Source of the DNA: JAJPHI01 sp035541875
GTDB lineage: Bacteria > Desulfobacterota > Binatia > Binatales > Binataceae
DNA: 64,000 bases
Direction: 5' to 3'
NCBI GenBank assembly: GCA_035541875.1
Contig: DATKML010000053.1
Span: forward strand, 48,676 to 112,675
A program made the translations under genes and the position numbers. The notes below the pieces were generated by a model, which was not told the origin of the DNA, did no database searches, and was given only the letters and a program-made list of their open reading frames with translations. Shown here piece after piece: positions 16,197 through 25,265 of this stretch. Position 1 is the first letter of the stretch. Every line of letters begins with the position of its first letter.

Positions 16197-16631
16197 ATGG
16201 CAGCAAAGCAGAATTACTACGAGGATGTAGAAGTCGGTTCAGAGTTCGGACCGCTCGAAAAAGATCCGACGACGCAACAGTTGGTGAAATATGCCGGCGC
16301 ATCGGGCGACTTCTATCAGATTCACTACGATAAGGATTTCGCGCTGAAGAATAATCTTCCCGGCGTGATTCTTCATGGCGCATTGAAGAACGCTTTCCTC
16401 GGCCAACTGATGACCGATTTTGCCGGTGAACAGGGATGGCTGCGGAAGCTCTCGGTGCAGTATCGCGGGATGGATCAGCCGGGCTCCAACGTCGTTTGCA
16501 AGGGACGCGTCGCCAGAAAATATGTCGAGGGCGGGAACCATCTGGTAGACTGCGAAATCTGGCTGGAAAACGCCAAGGGTGAAAAGACTACTCCTGGTAG
16601 CGCCACGGTGATCCTGCCTTCGCGCGCTTGA
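16197..16631 (+). CDS. MaoC-like dehydratase, catalytic subunit
   Basis: A 144-residue hot-dog protein and the catalytic partner of the upstream gene. The hydratase motif ASGDFYQIHYDKDFA supplies Asp 38 and His 43, followed by NLPGVILHGALKN, the usual GVILHG core. GGCGGAGA precedes the ATG. The gene order (inactive half, then active half) matches two-subunit hydratases of the HadAB/ChsH1H2-like type. The ferritin-like gene follows after 12 bases, so all three probably form one operon. Confidence 0.9.
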   Translation: MAAKQNYYEDVEVGSEFGPLEKDPTTQQLVKYAGASGDFYQIHYDKDFALKNNLPGVILHGALKNAFLGQLMTDFAGEQGWLRKLSVQYRGMDQPGSNVVCKGRVARKYVEGGNHLVDCEIWLENAKGEKTTPGSATVILPSRA

Positions 16632-16643
16632 GACGGAGAACGC

Positions 16644-17402
16644 ATGCCGGTGCGACGCCAATTCCCGACCGGCTGCTTTGAAGCGGCTGACGTCCTGAAC
16701 GGACGCGTCGAACCGAACTATCAGAAAGTTCTGACTCGACTGCTCGCCGCCCATGCGATAGCTGAAAGGCTGACGGCGGAGGGCTACGGACGCGTCTACG
16801 GCTTTATCGATGATCCTGCGCTGACGAAGATAATCGAAAAGAATATGGCCGAAGAACGTAAGCACGCGCGACTCGTTTACGCCGCGCTCGAAGAGTTGGG
16901 CGTGAACGAGTCGCGGGCCGATCGCTCGATGCTGATGGTACTGAAAGCGCCCTCCTTCGTCGCGCCGCGTTATTTTGCCGAGCAGGCTGCAAATGAACTC
17001 GATCTCGCGATGGCGAGTATCAGTCTCGACATGACGGGACTGATCATGATCGGTGTGAACTACAAGGAATCGAGCTACGCACCTCATGCCCGCGCCGCCG
17101 AGGTAATCCTCGCCGAAGAGGAAGAGCATGAACTCTTCGCTGCCAATGAACTCCGCGATGCGGCCGAACGCTTCGGCGTCGACCGCGTGAATGCGGCGCT
17201 GCGCGAGTGGCTCCCGCGCGCGGTGAATTTCTTCGGACCGCCCGGCAGCGGCTTTACGTTTGATTGCATCCGCTTCGGGCTCAAAACGCGCGACAACGGT
17301 GAACTCGCCGAATTGTACCTATCGTTGCTGGAACGAAGAGTTACGCAGGCGGGATTACAGATGCCGCAGTTGACGCCCGACTACCCCCACGTTCTCGCCT
17401 GA
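16644..17402 (+). CDS. Ferritin-like diiron protein (PaaA/PaaC-like)
   Basis: A 252-residue four-helix-bundle protein with all six expected diiron ligands: E41, E71-x2-H74 (AEERKHAR), E118 (AANELDLA) and E159-x2-H162 (ILAEEEEHE). The pattern and length resemble the phenylacetyl-CoA epoxidase A/C family, so an O2-dependent oxidation of a CoA ester is possible, which fits the hydratase genes directly upstream. It could equally be a non-catalytic diiron or ferritin-like protein. The assignment to the diiron fold is sound; the reaction is inference. Confidence 0.75.
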   Translation: MPVRRQFPTGCFEAADVLNGRVEPNYQKVLTRLLAAHAIAERLTAEGYGRVYGFIDDPALTKIIEKNMAEERKHARLVYAALEELGVNESRADRSMLMVLKAPSFVAPRYFAEQAANELDLAMASISLDMTGLIMIGVNYKESSYAPHARAAEVILAEEEEHELFAANELRDAAERFGVDRVNAALREWLPRAVNFFGPPGSGFTFDCIRFGLKTRDNGELAELYLSLLERRVTQAGLQMPQLTPDYPHVLA

Positions 17403-17512
17403 GTTAATCGAAGCTCCTCGGCATCCCCTATACGCAACAGTGCTCGCGGGAAGATTACGCTATGCTGATAGCGTTTGCGCAAATTTGACAACGATAATTA
17501 CCATGCTCTAGC

Positions 17513-20500
17513 TTGAGGCTAAGAGGCCTCATTCTGGTGCAAATTGATCAGCGTTCAGTTGACTCCCCTTTAGAGCTTTATTCGCTTCGTCCCGAACAGG
17601 ATCGATGGTCGAGGGCGCGATTAGTTTTAGTTTGCCTAGCCATACTGATCGGATTTGCAAGACCGGCCCTTGCGACAATCACCTTGTCGAGTACCACCGC
17701 AACGGTCTCTGCCGGCGGGACGGACTTTTTTAATTTTCCCGGTAACATCCAGACGGTTACGGATAGCTCGTTGTTCTCCAGCTTCAACCACACACTTAAT
17801 AACGTCGTTCACGGCCATAAGGGGACAGAGCTCGACGAATCGGCGAGCCAAGATACCGAAATCACAAACGACACGGGCGCAGACACCTTGACGATTACTT
17901 CAAAGGGAAGCTTCGCGATCGAACATAAGGCGCCCAACCCTCAAGACCGTCAGAATCAAACCAGCTTTACAACCTCCAGCCTGACGATTCAGTTCTGTAC
18001 CGATAAGCCCTACGGCTTGACGGCTTCCGGATCTACTCAGATACAGGGGCCGACGGGCAACTACAAAATGTTCCCCTTCTTTGATGGAGAAGGTGGTGCG
18101 GCTTTGTCCACCAGTGGCCTCCTCCCTCCCGGAATCGATTTTAATCTTGCGGTTTCGGTCGGAGCGATCCCGACTGACACAGCGAGCGCATCCGGTGTTC
18201 TTCCAACCGGCTGTTGGGAAATCAGCGCCCAGATTGGCAGCGGCGGTACCAACGAAGTTGGTGGTGGATTCACTTCCCCTTTAACCTGCAAAAACAACAC
18301 AGGAGTTTGTGACCCTGACCCGCAGGCAGCCGCGATGAATCCAGCCGGCCCTGCGTCCGGCAGTTATCAGATAAAGTTCGAACTCGGGCCAACTCCGCCG
18401 CCCGGCAATATATTTCCGTGGGTCGGTGTGAGCGGCGGCGGTTTTGGTAATCCGGCGAACTGGAAGCCCAACAACGATATTCCGTCGTTCGTTGATGGCT
18501 CACGCAGCGACACGGCGCTGTTCCAAAATTTGAAGACCGTTACAGTGGATCTCAGCTCCTCGGCCGATCGGCGCCCTCCGCCAAGCTTAGGGACAGGGGC
18601 ATGTGCCGGGGTAATCACCCGTAGTGCAGGCCGGCTGGAGGTTGATAACGTCGCGTCGCTGGAACCGCTCAACGGCACGCTCGCGCTCGATTCGATCTCG
18701 TTCGACGAACCATCTTTGACGGTCACCAACGGTGGTCTACTCGATCTCGATCAAGCCGCGGTTTGCGCGCAGAACGCCGCGATCGGGACGAGCGGCAAAA
18801 CAAGCGTCGTTACGGTTACAGGCAGTGGTCTTCTGCAGACGCTGGGACGTCTATCGGTGGGTCAAACAGGAGGTGCTCTCCTGGGCGTCGCCAATGGCGG
18901 GGTAATGCAATCGGAAGAGGTTCGTATCGGCGATGGAAGCCAAGCGGGTACCGCTAGCGTCCTGAACGCAACTTGGAACACCGGCGATATCGCGGTCGGG
19001 CTGGAAAGCACTGGCGAGCTGACGATCACTAAAGCCGGGCTGATGAACAGCGAGCGCGCCGCGATCGCGTTTGACTTACCGCCGGGGCCGGATCCGGGCC
19101 TGAGCAGCAGTAGCGCAGGACCCTGTTTGAATCGGACCGGCACTGCCGGCGGCGTAGAGTTGAGCGGGACCAATTCGACCTGGAATACGGCAGACTTCTC
19201 GATTGGAGCACTCGGTTGCGTGGATGTCACAGATCACGCGCTGCTCAACAATGATCAGTCCCTCCTCGGGACCAATACCTTGACCATGGGTGGTAGTAAC
19301 TCCGGTAAAGCACGGCTGTTGGTCGGTGATGGCGCGGTAGTAAAGACGCACTTTCTAGACGTCGGTGAAGGCGGCGAGGCAGAACTCGATCTTTCAGCCA
19401 ACGGCGGTGCGCAAATGCAAGTTAGCGGGCCAATGAGCATCGGCTCGTTTAGTTCATCTACCGGAACGGGACAGGTGACGATCGCGGGTGACCCTGCGAT
19501 ATCGACCGACGTCCTGACCGCCGACACCATCTCGGTCGGCGGCAAATTTGGCGGCGCAGATCTAGCTCTGCAGGCTGGTGCGAGGATCTCCAGCAACTCG
19601 GCGACGGTTGGCGTTGATGGCACCGGCTTGGTCAGCCTCGAAGGTGCAGACGGAAGCACAACCTGGCGCATCGCCAATCCACTAACAATCGGAACCTCGG
19701 GAACAGTGTTGATCAGCAAGAGTACGATCGACGTGGTCGGTACCGGATCGCCTGGTACCGTCGACAATGAGGGCTTGATCGAAGGTTTCGGCCCCGACGC
19801 CATCATCGCGCTCCACAAGGGTTTGATTACCAACAACGGCAAGATCATCGGTCCGATTACTATCGACGGGAACTACGACGCGAGCTCAACGGGCAAGCTC
19901 ATCGGGCAGATAAGTGGCCTGACCAAGGTTTCAGGAAAACCAGCGCGCGAGGCTGTCGCGAGCAAGGGACCACCGCCGCCGGCGCAAGAGCCGGTAGTGA
20001 TCACGGGCGACGCCGACTTGAGCAATACTCAAGTCACGCTGCAGTTCGTGAACGGCTTCGCTCCCAAGAAGGGCGACGTTATCCCGGGGGTGCAGATTCA
20101 GGGCACCCAGAGCGGCACAATCGGCAGTATCGTGACCTCTGGACTGGCACCCGGAGCGACTTTCACGATTGATCCTGTCAGCGGTAATGCCACTGCGCAA
20201 ACCGACACCGTGGCGCAGCCCGTCGTGACCATCAAGGGATCGACGACGATCAAGGAATCGCAGACCAAAGGCGTCAAGGTGCAGGTCTCGCGCAAAGGCG
20301 ATACCAGCACGGCGATCACGGTTAACTATCAGGTAAGCGGGACCGCAACTAACGGCATTGATTACGGTATGCTGCCGGGCACGGTGGTGATTCCGGCCAA
20401 GAAGACCTCGGCCACGTTCCTGATCCTGCCGTATGCGGACGGCATCTTCGAGCCGAGTGAGACAATCGAACTCAAGCTGTTGGCGGGCGACGGCTACTCG

Positions 20501-20575
20501 GTGGGGCTGACCTCCGACACCGTGATCGTTTTGCAAAACGTCGACCCCAAGGTGAAAAAGCCCAAGAAGCAATAG
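17513..20575 (+). CDS. Exported repeat protein with T5SS/PEP-CTERM-associated repeats and C-terminal Calx-beta domain (paralog 1)
   Basis: About 1020 residues. An unusually long leader ends in a hydrophobic helix (ARLVLVCLAILIGFARPALA, about 34-53), suggesting Sec export. A variable N-terminal region (to about 300) is followed by FPWVGVSGG and beta-solenoid repeats (about 300-790) of the type LTVTNGGLLDLDQAAV and GELTITKAGLMNSE, as in T5SS/PEP-CTERM-associated repeats. A proline spacer (GPPPPAQ) leads to a Calx-beta domain (about 903-1010) and a lysine-rich end. No beta-barrel is present. The TTG at 17513 is uncertain: TTGACA at 17485-17490 could be a -35 box, and GTG 17537 is an alternative. 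The next gene is a paralog. Confidence 0.8.
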   Translation: MRLRGLILVQIDQRSVDSPLELYSLRPEQDRWSRARLVLVCLAILIGFARPALATITLSSTTATVSAGGTDFFNFPGNIQTVTDSSLFSSFNHTLNNVVHGHKGTELDESASQDTEITNDTGADTLTITSKGSFAIEHKAPNPQDRQNQTSFTTSSLTIQFCTDKPYGLTASGSTQIQGPTGNYKMFPFFDGEGGAALSTSGLLPPGIDFNLAVSVGAIPTDTASASGVLPTGCWEISAQIGSGGTNEVGGGFTSPLTCKNNTGVCDPDPQAAAMNPAGPASGSYQIKFELGPTPPPGNIFPWVGVSGGGFGNPANWKPNNDIPSFVDGSRSDTALFQNLKTVTVDLSSSADRRPPPSLGTGACAGVITRSAGRLEVDNVASLEPLNGTLALDSISFDEPSLTVTNGGLLDLDQAAVCAQNAAIGTSGKTSVVTVTGSGLLQTLGRLSVGQTGGALLGVANGGVMQSEEVRIGDGSQAGTASVLNATWNTGDIAVGLESTGELTITKAGLMNSERAAIAFDLPPGPDPGLSSSSAGPCLNRTGTAGGVELSGTNSTWNTADFSIGALGCVDVTDHALLNNDQSLLGTNTLTMGGSNSGKARLLVGDGAVVKTHFLDVGEGGEAELDLSANGGAQMQVSGPMSIGSFSSSTGTGQVTIAGDPAISTDVLTADTISVGGKFGGADLALQAGARISSNSATVGVDGTGLVSLEGADGSTTWRIANPLTIGTSGTVLISKSTIDVVGTGSPGTVDNEGLIEGFGPDAIIALHKGLITNNGKIIGPITIDGNYDASSTGKLIGQISGLTKVSGKPAREAVASKGPPPPAQEPVVITGDADLSNTQVTLQFVNGFAPKKGDVIPGVQIQGTQSGTIGSIVTSGLAPGATFTIDPVSGNATAQTDTVAQPVVTIKGSTTIKESQTKGVKVQVSRKGDTSTAITVNYQVSGTATNGIDYGMLPGTVVIPAKKTSATFLILPYADGIFEPSETIELKLLAGDGYSVGLTSDTVIVLQNVDPKVKKPKKQ
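20063..20169 (+). repeat. Perfect 107-bp direct repeat, copy 1
   Basis: Identical to 23087-23193. It lies in the conserved C-terminal coding part of the two tandem exported proteins, within a longer near-identical stretch (about 19869-20571 against 22893-23598). Confidence 0.9.
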
Positions 20576-20590
20576 GGAGCATCTCCAACC

Positions 20591-23500
20591 ATGAATCTGA
20601 CTGACCCTCGGTATGCTGTGGTATCGCGAATCGATGGTTCGATCTCATTGGTGCCATTGAGATCGATGCTCATCAGCAGTTGTCTGGGAAGCGCCTTGGG
20701 ACTATTTGCCTTATGTACGATGGCGATATTGAGTTCAGTTTCCCCGTCTTACGCCACTATCACTGCCACAGGCACCCACGCTCGTTTGGAGGCGAAGGGA
20801 ACCGACTTTGTTAACGTGGCCATCGGGGATGATAGCGTTTCGGATAACACGCTCTTTACCAGTTTCAACCGGACGGCGCAGGTCGCGGTTAAGGGGCATA
20901 GCGGCGTTGAACTGGATAACCGCACGAGCCTCGACGCTGAGATAACGCAATCTGATCCGGACTCGATGCAGATAACGGCTGTAGGTAGTTATTCGATCAA
21001 TCATTTCGCGCCTAAGGCGGCCGACCGTGAAGACCTGAGCAGCTCCACAAGTCTGCTGTTCGAACTCGTCCAACTCTGCGACGACAAACCATTCAGCTTC
21101 AGCGCGTCAGCGAGCGGCCAGTTCGCAGGCGCTGCCAGCGTTGACAGCGTCTTAATGGACGTGAACCTATCATCGGTTGCCGCGACTTACCTGGATCTTG
21201 AACTCGGCATCGGAGCCTTTAGCACCCCGGTAAATCCAGTCGGTAGTACAAGTTCCACGCTTTCGTTCCCCGAAGGGGGATGCATAGGCGTAACTATCTC
21301 TTTAGATGCCAAGCATAACTCGCCGCAGACGTCCGATCCGGTTAAGGCGTCACAGAATCCGCCAGTCACATCCGGCTCGTTTACGGTTACAATCACGCTG
21401 GGCCCCGAGCCGCCGCCGGGGACGGTGTTTCCGTGGACAGGGAAAAGCAGTGATGCGTTTGGCAATCAGGCGAACTGGAAGCCTGACAACGGTATTCCGG
21501 AGTTCCTCACCGGGAGCCGTAGCGATACGGCGTCGTTCCAGGATCTCGGCACCTTGAGCGTCGATCTCAGCGCGGCAGCCGAGCGTCGACCGCCCCCGAG
21601 TAACGCGATCGGATTGTGTGCGGGCGTCATCAACCAGAGCGCGGGGCAGATGATCGTGAACAACGTCGCGTCGCTGGAGCCGATCAACGGCACGCTGGCG
21701 CTGGACTCGATCTCTTTCGACCAACCCTCTCTGATGATCACCAACGGCGGTCTGCTCGACCTCGATAAGGCGGCGGTATGCGCGCAGAACGCGGTAATCG
21801 GCAGCGGCGTCAAAGCGAGCGGCATCGCCGTCAGGGATAGCGGGTTTCTGCAGACTTTGGGACGGCTATCGGTAGGGCAGCTGGGGCTTGGTGCGCTGGG
21901 GGTTGGCAATGGCGGCGTGATGCAGTCCGAGGAAGTTCGTCTTGGCGATGGTACCGCGAAAGGCTCCGCCAATGTCGCGAACGCAACCTGGAATACCGGC
22001 GATATCGTGGTCGGCTATCAGAGCACCGGCGAGCTGACGATAACCAACACGGGGCTGATGAACAGTGAGACAGCGGCAGTCGCCTTTGATTTGCCACCGG
22101 GGCCTGATCCGGGAATCAGTGCAGGCTCCACGCCATGCCTTGGCCGTCCGGGTAACGCTGGCGGCGTGGAACTGACGGGTACCAACTCGACCTGGAATAC
22201 GCAAAACTTCTCGGTCGGTCCGTTGGGCTGTGTCGATGTGACCAATCAGGCGGTGCTCAACAATACCGCGCAACCAAGCCAAAGCCTGGCATTGAACGAC
22301 ATGACCTTGGGTGGGGGCAACGCAGGCAATGCGAGGCTGCTGGTGGATAACGGCGGCACGGTCAAAACTGAAACTTTAGAAGTGGGCGACCAAGGCTCCG
22401 CGAAGTTAGACCTCGAAGCTCGCGGTGGGTCGCAAATTCAGGTCAACAGCATAGTGAACATCGGTTCGTCGAGTTCACCCTCGGCGGTAGCCAAAGTGAC
22501 TGTCACCGGAGATCCGGCAGTAACCACAAATGCACTGACCGTCGATTCCCTTAAGGTGGGCTCTGCGAATGGTGCTGCAGGCCTTACGCTAGAGATGGGA
22601 GCGAAGATCTCCAGCAACTCGGCAGAGGTCGGGACCGGGTCCGGGGTGGGCGCAGTCGGACTCGATGGAACCGGCGGCAGCACGACTTGGCGCATCGCCA
22701 ACCCGCTGACGGTTGGAACCCATGGCTTCGTAGCGATCAACAACAGCACGATCGACGTCGTCGGCACGGGAGGGTCGCCGGGGACGGTTAGCAATCAAGG
22801 ACTTATCTCCGGTGGCACCAACGCCCTGATCGCTCTGCACCATGGCCTCTTAACCAACACTGGCGAAATCATCGGGCCGATCACGATCGATGGTAACTAC
22901 GACGCGTCATCAACCGGCTCGTTCGTCGGGCAGATCAGTGGTCTGACTAAGGTTTCAGGAAAGCCAGCGCGCGAGGTTGTCGCGAGCAAGGGACCACCGC
23001 CGCCGGCGCAGGGACCCGTCGTTATCACGGGTGACGCCGACTTGAGCAATAGCCAAGTGATGCTGCAGTTCGTGAACGGGTTCGCCCCCAAGAAGGGCGA
23101 CGTTATCCCGGGGGTGCAGATTCAGGGCACCCAGAGCGGCACAATCGGCAGTATCGTGACCTCTGGACTGGCACCCGGAGCGACTTTCACGATCGATCCT
23201 GTCAGCGGCAACGCCACCGCGCAAAACGACACCGTGGCGGAGCCCGTCGTGACGATCAAGGGACCGACGACGATCAAGGAATCGCAGACCAAAGGCGTCA
23301 AGGTGCAGGTCTCGCGCAAGGGCGATACCAGCACGGCGATCACGGTTAACTATCAGGCAAGCGGCACCGCGACCAACGGCATCGACTATGCCACCTTGCC
23401 CGGCACGGTGGTGATTCCGGCCAAGAAGACCTCGGCCACCTTCTTGATCCTGCCCTACCTGGACGGCGTCTTTGAGCCCACGGAAACGATCGAGCTCAAG

Positions 23501-23599
23501 CTGCTATCGGGCGACGGCTACTCGGTGGGGCTGACCTCCGACATCGTAATCGCGTTGCAAAACGTCGATCCGAAGTTGAAGAAACCCAAAACCAACTAG
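20591..23599 (+). CDS. Exported repeat protein with T5SS/PEP-CTERM-associated repeats and C-terminal Calx-beta domain (paralog 2)
   Basis: A 1002-residue paralog of the upstream gene, 15 bases after its stop and probably cotranscribed. The leader has a hydrophobic helix (about 26-48, LISSCLGSALGLFALC). The N-terminal 270 residues differ strongly from paralog 1, the solenoid region (about 280-790) is clearly related, and the last ~235 residues, including the Calx-beta domain (about 885-990), are almost identical. Cell-surface adhesion or matrix function is plausible for both, with the variable N-termini giving binding specificity, but there is no direct evidence. A strong hairpin follows at 23620-23662. 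Confidence 0.82.
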   Translation: MNLTDPRYAVVSRIDGSISLVPLRSMLISSCLGSALGLFALCTMAILSSVSPSYATITATGTHARLEAKGTDFVNVAIGDDSVSDNTLFTSFNRTAQVAVKGHSGVELDNRTSLDAEITQSDPDSMQITAVGSYSINHFAPKAADREDLSSSTSLLFELVQLCDDKPFSFSASASGQFAGAASVDSVLMDVNLSSVAATYLDLELGIGAFSTPVNPVGSTSSTLSFPEGGCIGVTISLDAKHNSPQTSDPVKASQNPPVTSGSFTVTITLGPEPPPGTVFPWTGKSSDAFGNQANWKPDNGIPEFLTGSRSDTASFQDLGTLSVDLSAAAERRPPPSNAIGLCAGVINQSAGQMIVNNVASLEPINGTLALDSISFDQPSLMITNGGLLDLDKAAVCAQNAVIGSGVKASGIAVRDSGFLQTLGRLSVGQLGLGALGVGNGGVMQSEEVRLGDGTAKGSANVANATWNTGDIVVGYQSTGELTITNTGLMNSETAAVAFDLPPGPDPGISAGSTPCLGRPGNAGGVELTGTNSTWNTQNFSVGPLGCVDVTNQAVLNNTAQPSQSLALNDMTLGGGNAGNARLLVDNGGTVKTETLEVGDQGSAKLDLEARGGSQIQVNSIVNIGSSSSPSAVAKVTVTGDPAVTTNALTVDSLKVGSANGAAGLTLEMGAKISSNSAEVGTGSGVGAVGLDGTGGSTTWRIANPLTVGTHGFVAINNSTIDVVGTGGSPGTVSNQGLISGGTNALIALHHGLLTNTGEIIGPITIDGNYDASSTGSFVGQISGLTKVSGKPAREVVASKGPPPPAQGPVVITGDADLSNSQVMLQFVNGFAPKKGDVIPGVQIQGTQSGTIGSIVTSGLAPGATFTIDPVSGNATAQNDTVAEPVVTIKGPTTIKESQTKGVKVQVSRKGDTSTAITVNYQASGTATNGIDYATLPGTVVIPAKKTSATFLILPYLDGVFEPTETIELKLLSGDGYSVGLTSDIVIALQNVDPKLKKPKTN
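23087..23193 (+). repeat. Perfect 107-bp direct repeat, copy 2
   Basis: Identical to 20063-20169, including third codon positions, which points to recent exchange between the paralogs. Confidence 0.9.
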
Positions 23600-23619
23600 G
23601 ACTCGTTCTCGCGATGTTG

Positions 23620-23662
23620 CCGGCCGGCTGCTGATCGGGCTCACACCGATGCAGCCGGCCGG
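23620..23662 (+). terminator. Strong hairpin after the tandem exported-protein genes
   Basis: The outer stem CCGGCCGGCTGC / GCAGCCGGCCGG (23620-23631, 23651-23662) is perfect, and an inner stem ATCGG / CCGAT (23634-23638, 23646-23650) extends it. No T-run follows, so it may be a Rho-type or stability element instead of an intrinsic terminator. Confidence 0.55.
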
Positions 23663-23771
23663 TAAATCTCCATCGTCTCTACCTGCGCGGAAGTGGAGCA
23701 GTGCGGCGCGAAAGTGCTATGGCTTCGGTAGTTCTGATGGCGGTAGCGTAGCGCCTCGCAGGAGTAATCCG

Positions 23772-25247
23772 ATGGCAGAAAAGACCAAGTCGCAACAGAT
23801 TCACGATCGTTTGAGCCATCCGGTGATCGACTCGGACGGCCATTGGCGCGAGTTCGAACCGATCGCGATGGACTATCTCAAAAAGACCGCCGGACAGAAG
23901 GCGGTCGATCGCTGGACCTCGCGTTTGCGAGCGCTCGGTGAGGGCGACTTTGCGAAGATGACGCGGCAGGAGCGGCTCGATCGTCGCGCGAGCCAACCAG
24001 CGTGGTGGGGTTTGCCGGTCAAAAACACGATCGATCTCGCGACCTCTTTTATCCCGCGCATGATGCATCAGCGGCTCGAACAGATGGGAATCGATTTCGC
24101 GATTCTCTATCCGACCCACTGCCAGCTCTTCGCCCCTTATATCGGCGACGAGGAGTTGCGACGCGCCGGATGCCATGCTTTCAACGAATTCGCCGTGGAT
24201 ACCTGGAAGGACTATGCCGATCGCTTAACGCCAATCGGCGCGATCCCGATGCATACCCCGGAAGAGGCGATCGCCGAACTGGAGCACTGCAAAAAAATCG
24301 GGATCAAAGCCGTCGCGCTCGGCAGCCTGATTCGGCGCTCGATTCCCGAAGCCGACAAACTGGGCGTCAGTCGCCGCTATGCTTGCTGGCTCGACGTGCT
24401 CGGGATCGACAGCATGTACGATTACGATCCGGTCTGGCGCAAATGCGAGGAACTTGGCTATCCGCCGACCTTTCATTCGGCCGCCTCGAACTTCGGCCTG
24501 CGCAACTCGATCAGCAACTTCGTTTACAACCATATCGGCCATTTCGGCGAGGCCGGTGACGCGGTCGCCAAGGCACTTTTTATCGGCGGCGTAACGCGGC
24601 GCTTCCCGAAGCTCAAGTTCGCTTTCCTCGAAGGCGGCGTCGCCTGGGGATGCAGCCTGCTCGCCGCTCTGATCGGCCATTGGGAGAAGCGCAACAAGGT
24701 CTCGATCCAGGAGCTCAATCCGGCGAATCTCGATCGCGAAGGTTTGAAGACTTTCTTCAAAGAGTTTGCCGACCCGACGATGAACTCACGCTTCGAGGAG
24801 TTCGACGCGACGATGATGAAGGGCGGCATGGGCAAGACGGCACCTGACCAAGTCGATGATTTCGCGGCCGCGCAGATCGAGCGGAAATCGGATATCCGCG
24901 ATCTGTTCGTACCGCGTTATTTCTTCGGCTGTGAGTCTGATGATCCGACGGTTACCTACGCGTTTTCGCCGGCGAATCCCTTTGGAGCGAAACTTGGCGC
25001 GATCCTGAGCTCGGATATCAGCCATTTCGACGTACCCGACATGACTGAGGTGCTCGAAGAGGCTTGGGAGTTGGTCGAAGAGAAGGGGATGTCGGAAGAG
25101 GATTTTCACGCCTTCAGCTTCGGCAACGCGGTGCGACTCTGGTCGAGCCTGAATCCGGATTTCTTCAAAGGAACAGCGGTCGAGAAGCAGGCGCGCGATC
25201 TGATGACGCGCGAGGCGAGTGCCTCGGAATCAGCAGCAGCTTCCTGA
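23772..25247 (+). CDS. Amidohydrolase-2 family metal-dependent hydrolase
   Basis: A 491-residue protein. The start is ATG 23772 with AGGAG eight bases upstream; an open frame reaching further upstream (23649) reads as non-coding. VIDSDGHW replaces the family DxHxH metal motif (Asp-x-Asp-x-His); PTHCQLFAPY, TFHSAASN (His on a core strand) and KFAFLEGGVAWG fit the PF04909 barrel, whose members are hydrolases or decarboxylases such as the ACMSD and gamma-resorcylate decarboxylase types. The late SDISHFDVPD carries the conserved Asp region. The CitE-like lyase follows 18 bases on, so the two are probably cotranscribed and work on the same compound. Confidence 0.88.
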   Translation: MAEKTKSQQIHDRLSHPVIDSDGHWREFEPIAMDYLKKTAGQKAVDRWTSRLRALGEGDFAKMTRQERLDRRASQPAWWGLPVKNTIDLATSFIPRMMHQRLEQMGIDFAILYPTHCQLFAPYIGDEELRRAGCHAFNEFAVDTWKDYADRLTPIGAIPMHTPEEAIAELEHCKKIGIKAVALGSLIRRSIPEADKLGVSRRYACWLDVLGIDSMYDYDPVWRKCEELGYPPTFHSAASNFGLRNSISNFVYNHIGHFGEAGDAVAKALFIGGVTRRFPKLKFAFLEGGVAWGCSLLAALIGHWEKRNKVSIQELNPANLDREGLKTFFKEFADPTMNSRFEEFDATMMKGGMGKTAPDQVDDFAAAQIERKSDIRDLFVPRYFFGCESDDPTVTYAFSPANPFGAKLGAILSSDISHFDVPDMTEVLEEAWELVEEKGMSEEDFHAFSFGNAVRLWSSLNPDFFKGTAVEKQARDLMTREASASESAAAS

Positions 25248-25265
25248 ACGCTGCGGAGTAGCGCG

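Noticed and set aside
17485..17513. Housekeeping promoter of the first exported-protein gene
   Set aside because: TTGACA is perfect but no convincing -10 box lies 16-18 bases downstream, so it is mentioned only in the gene entry.
23649..23771. Earlier start for the amidohydrolase
   Set aside because: The added 41 codons begin inside the hairpin after the upstream operon and are not protein-like; ATG 23772 has a good ribosome site.
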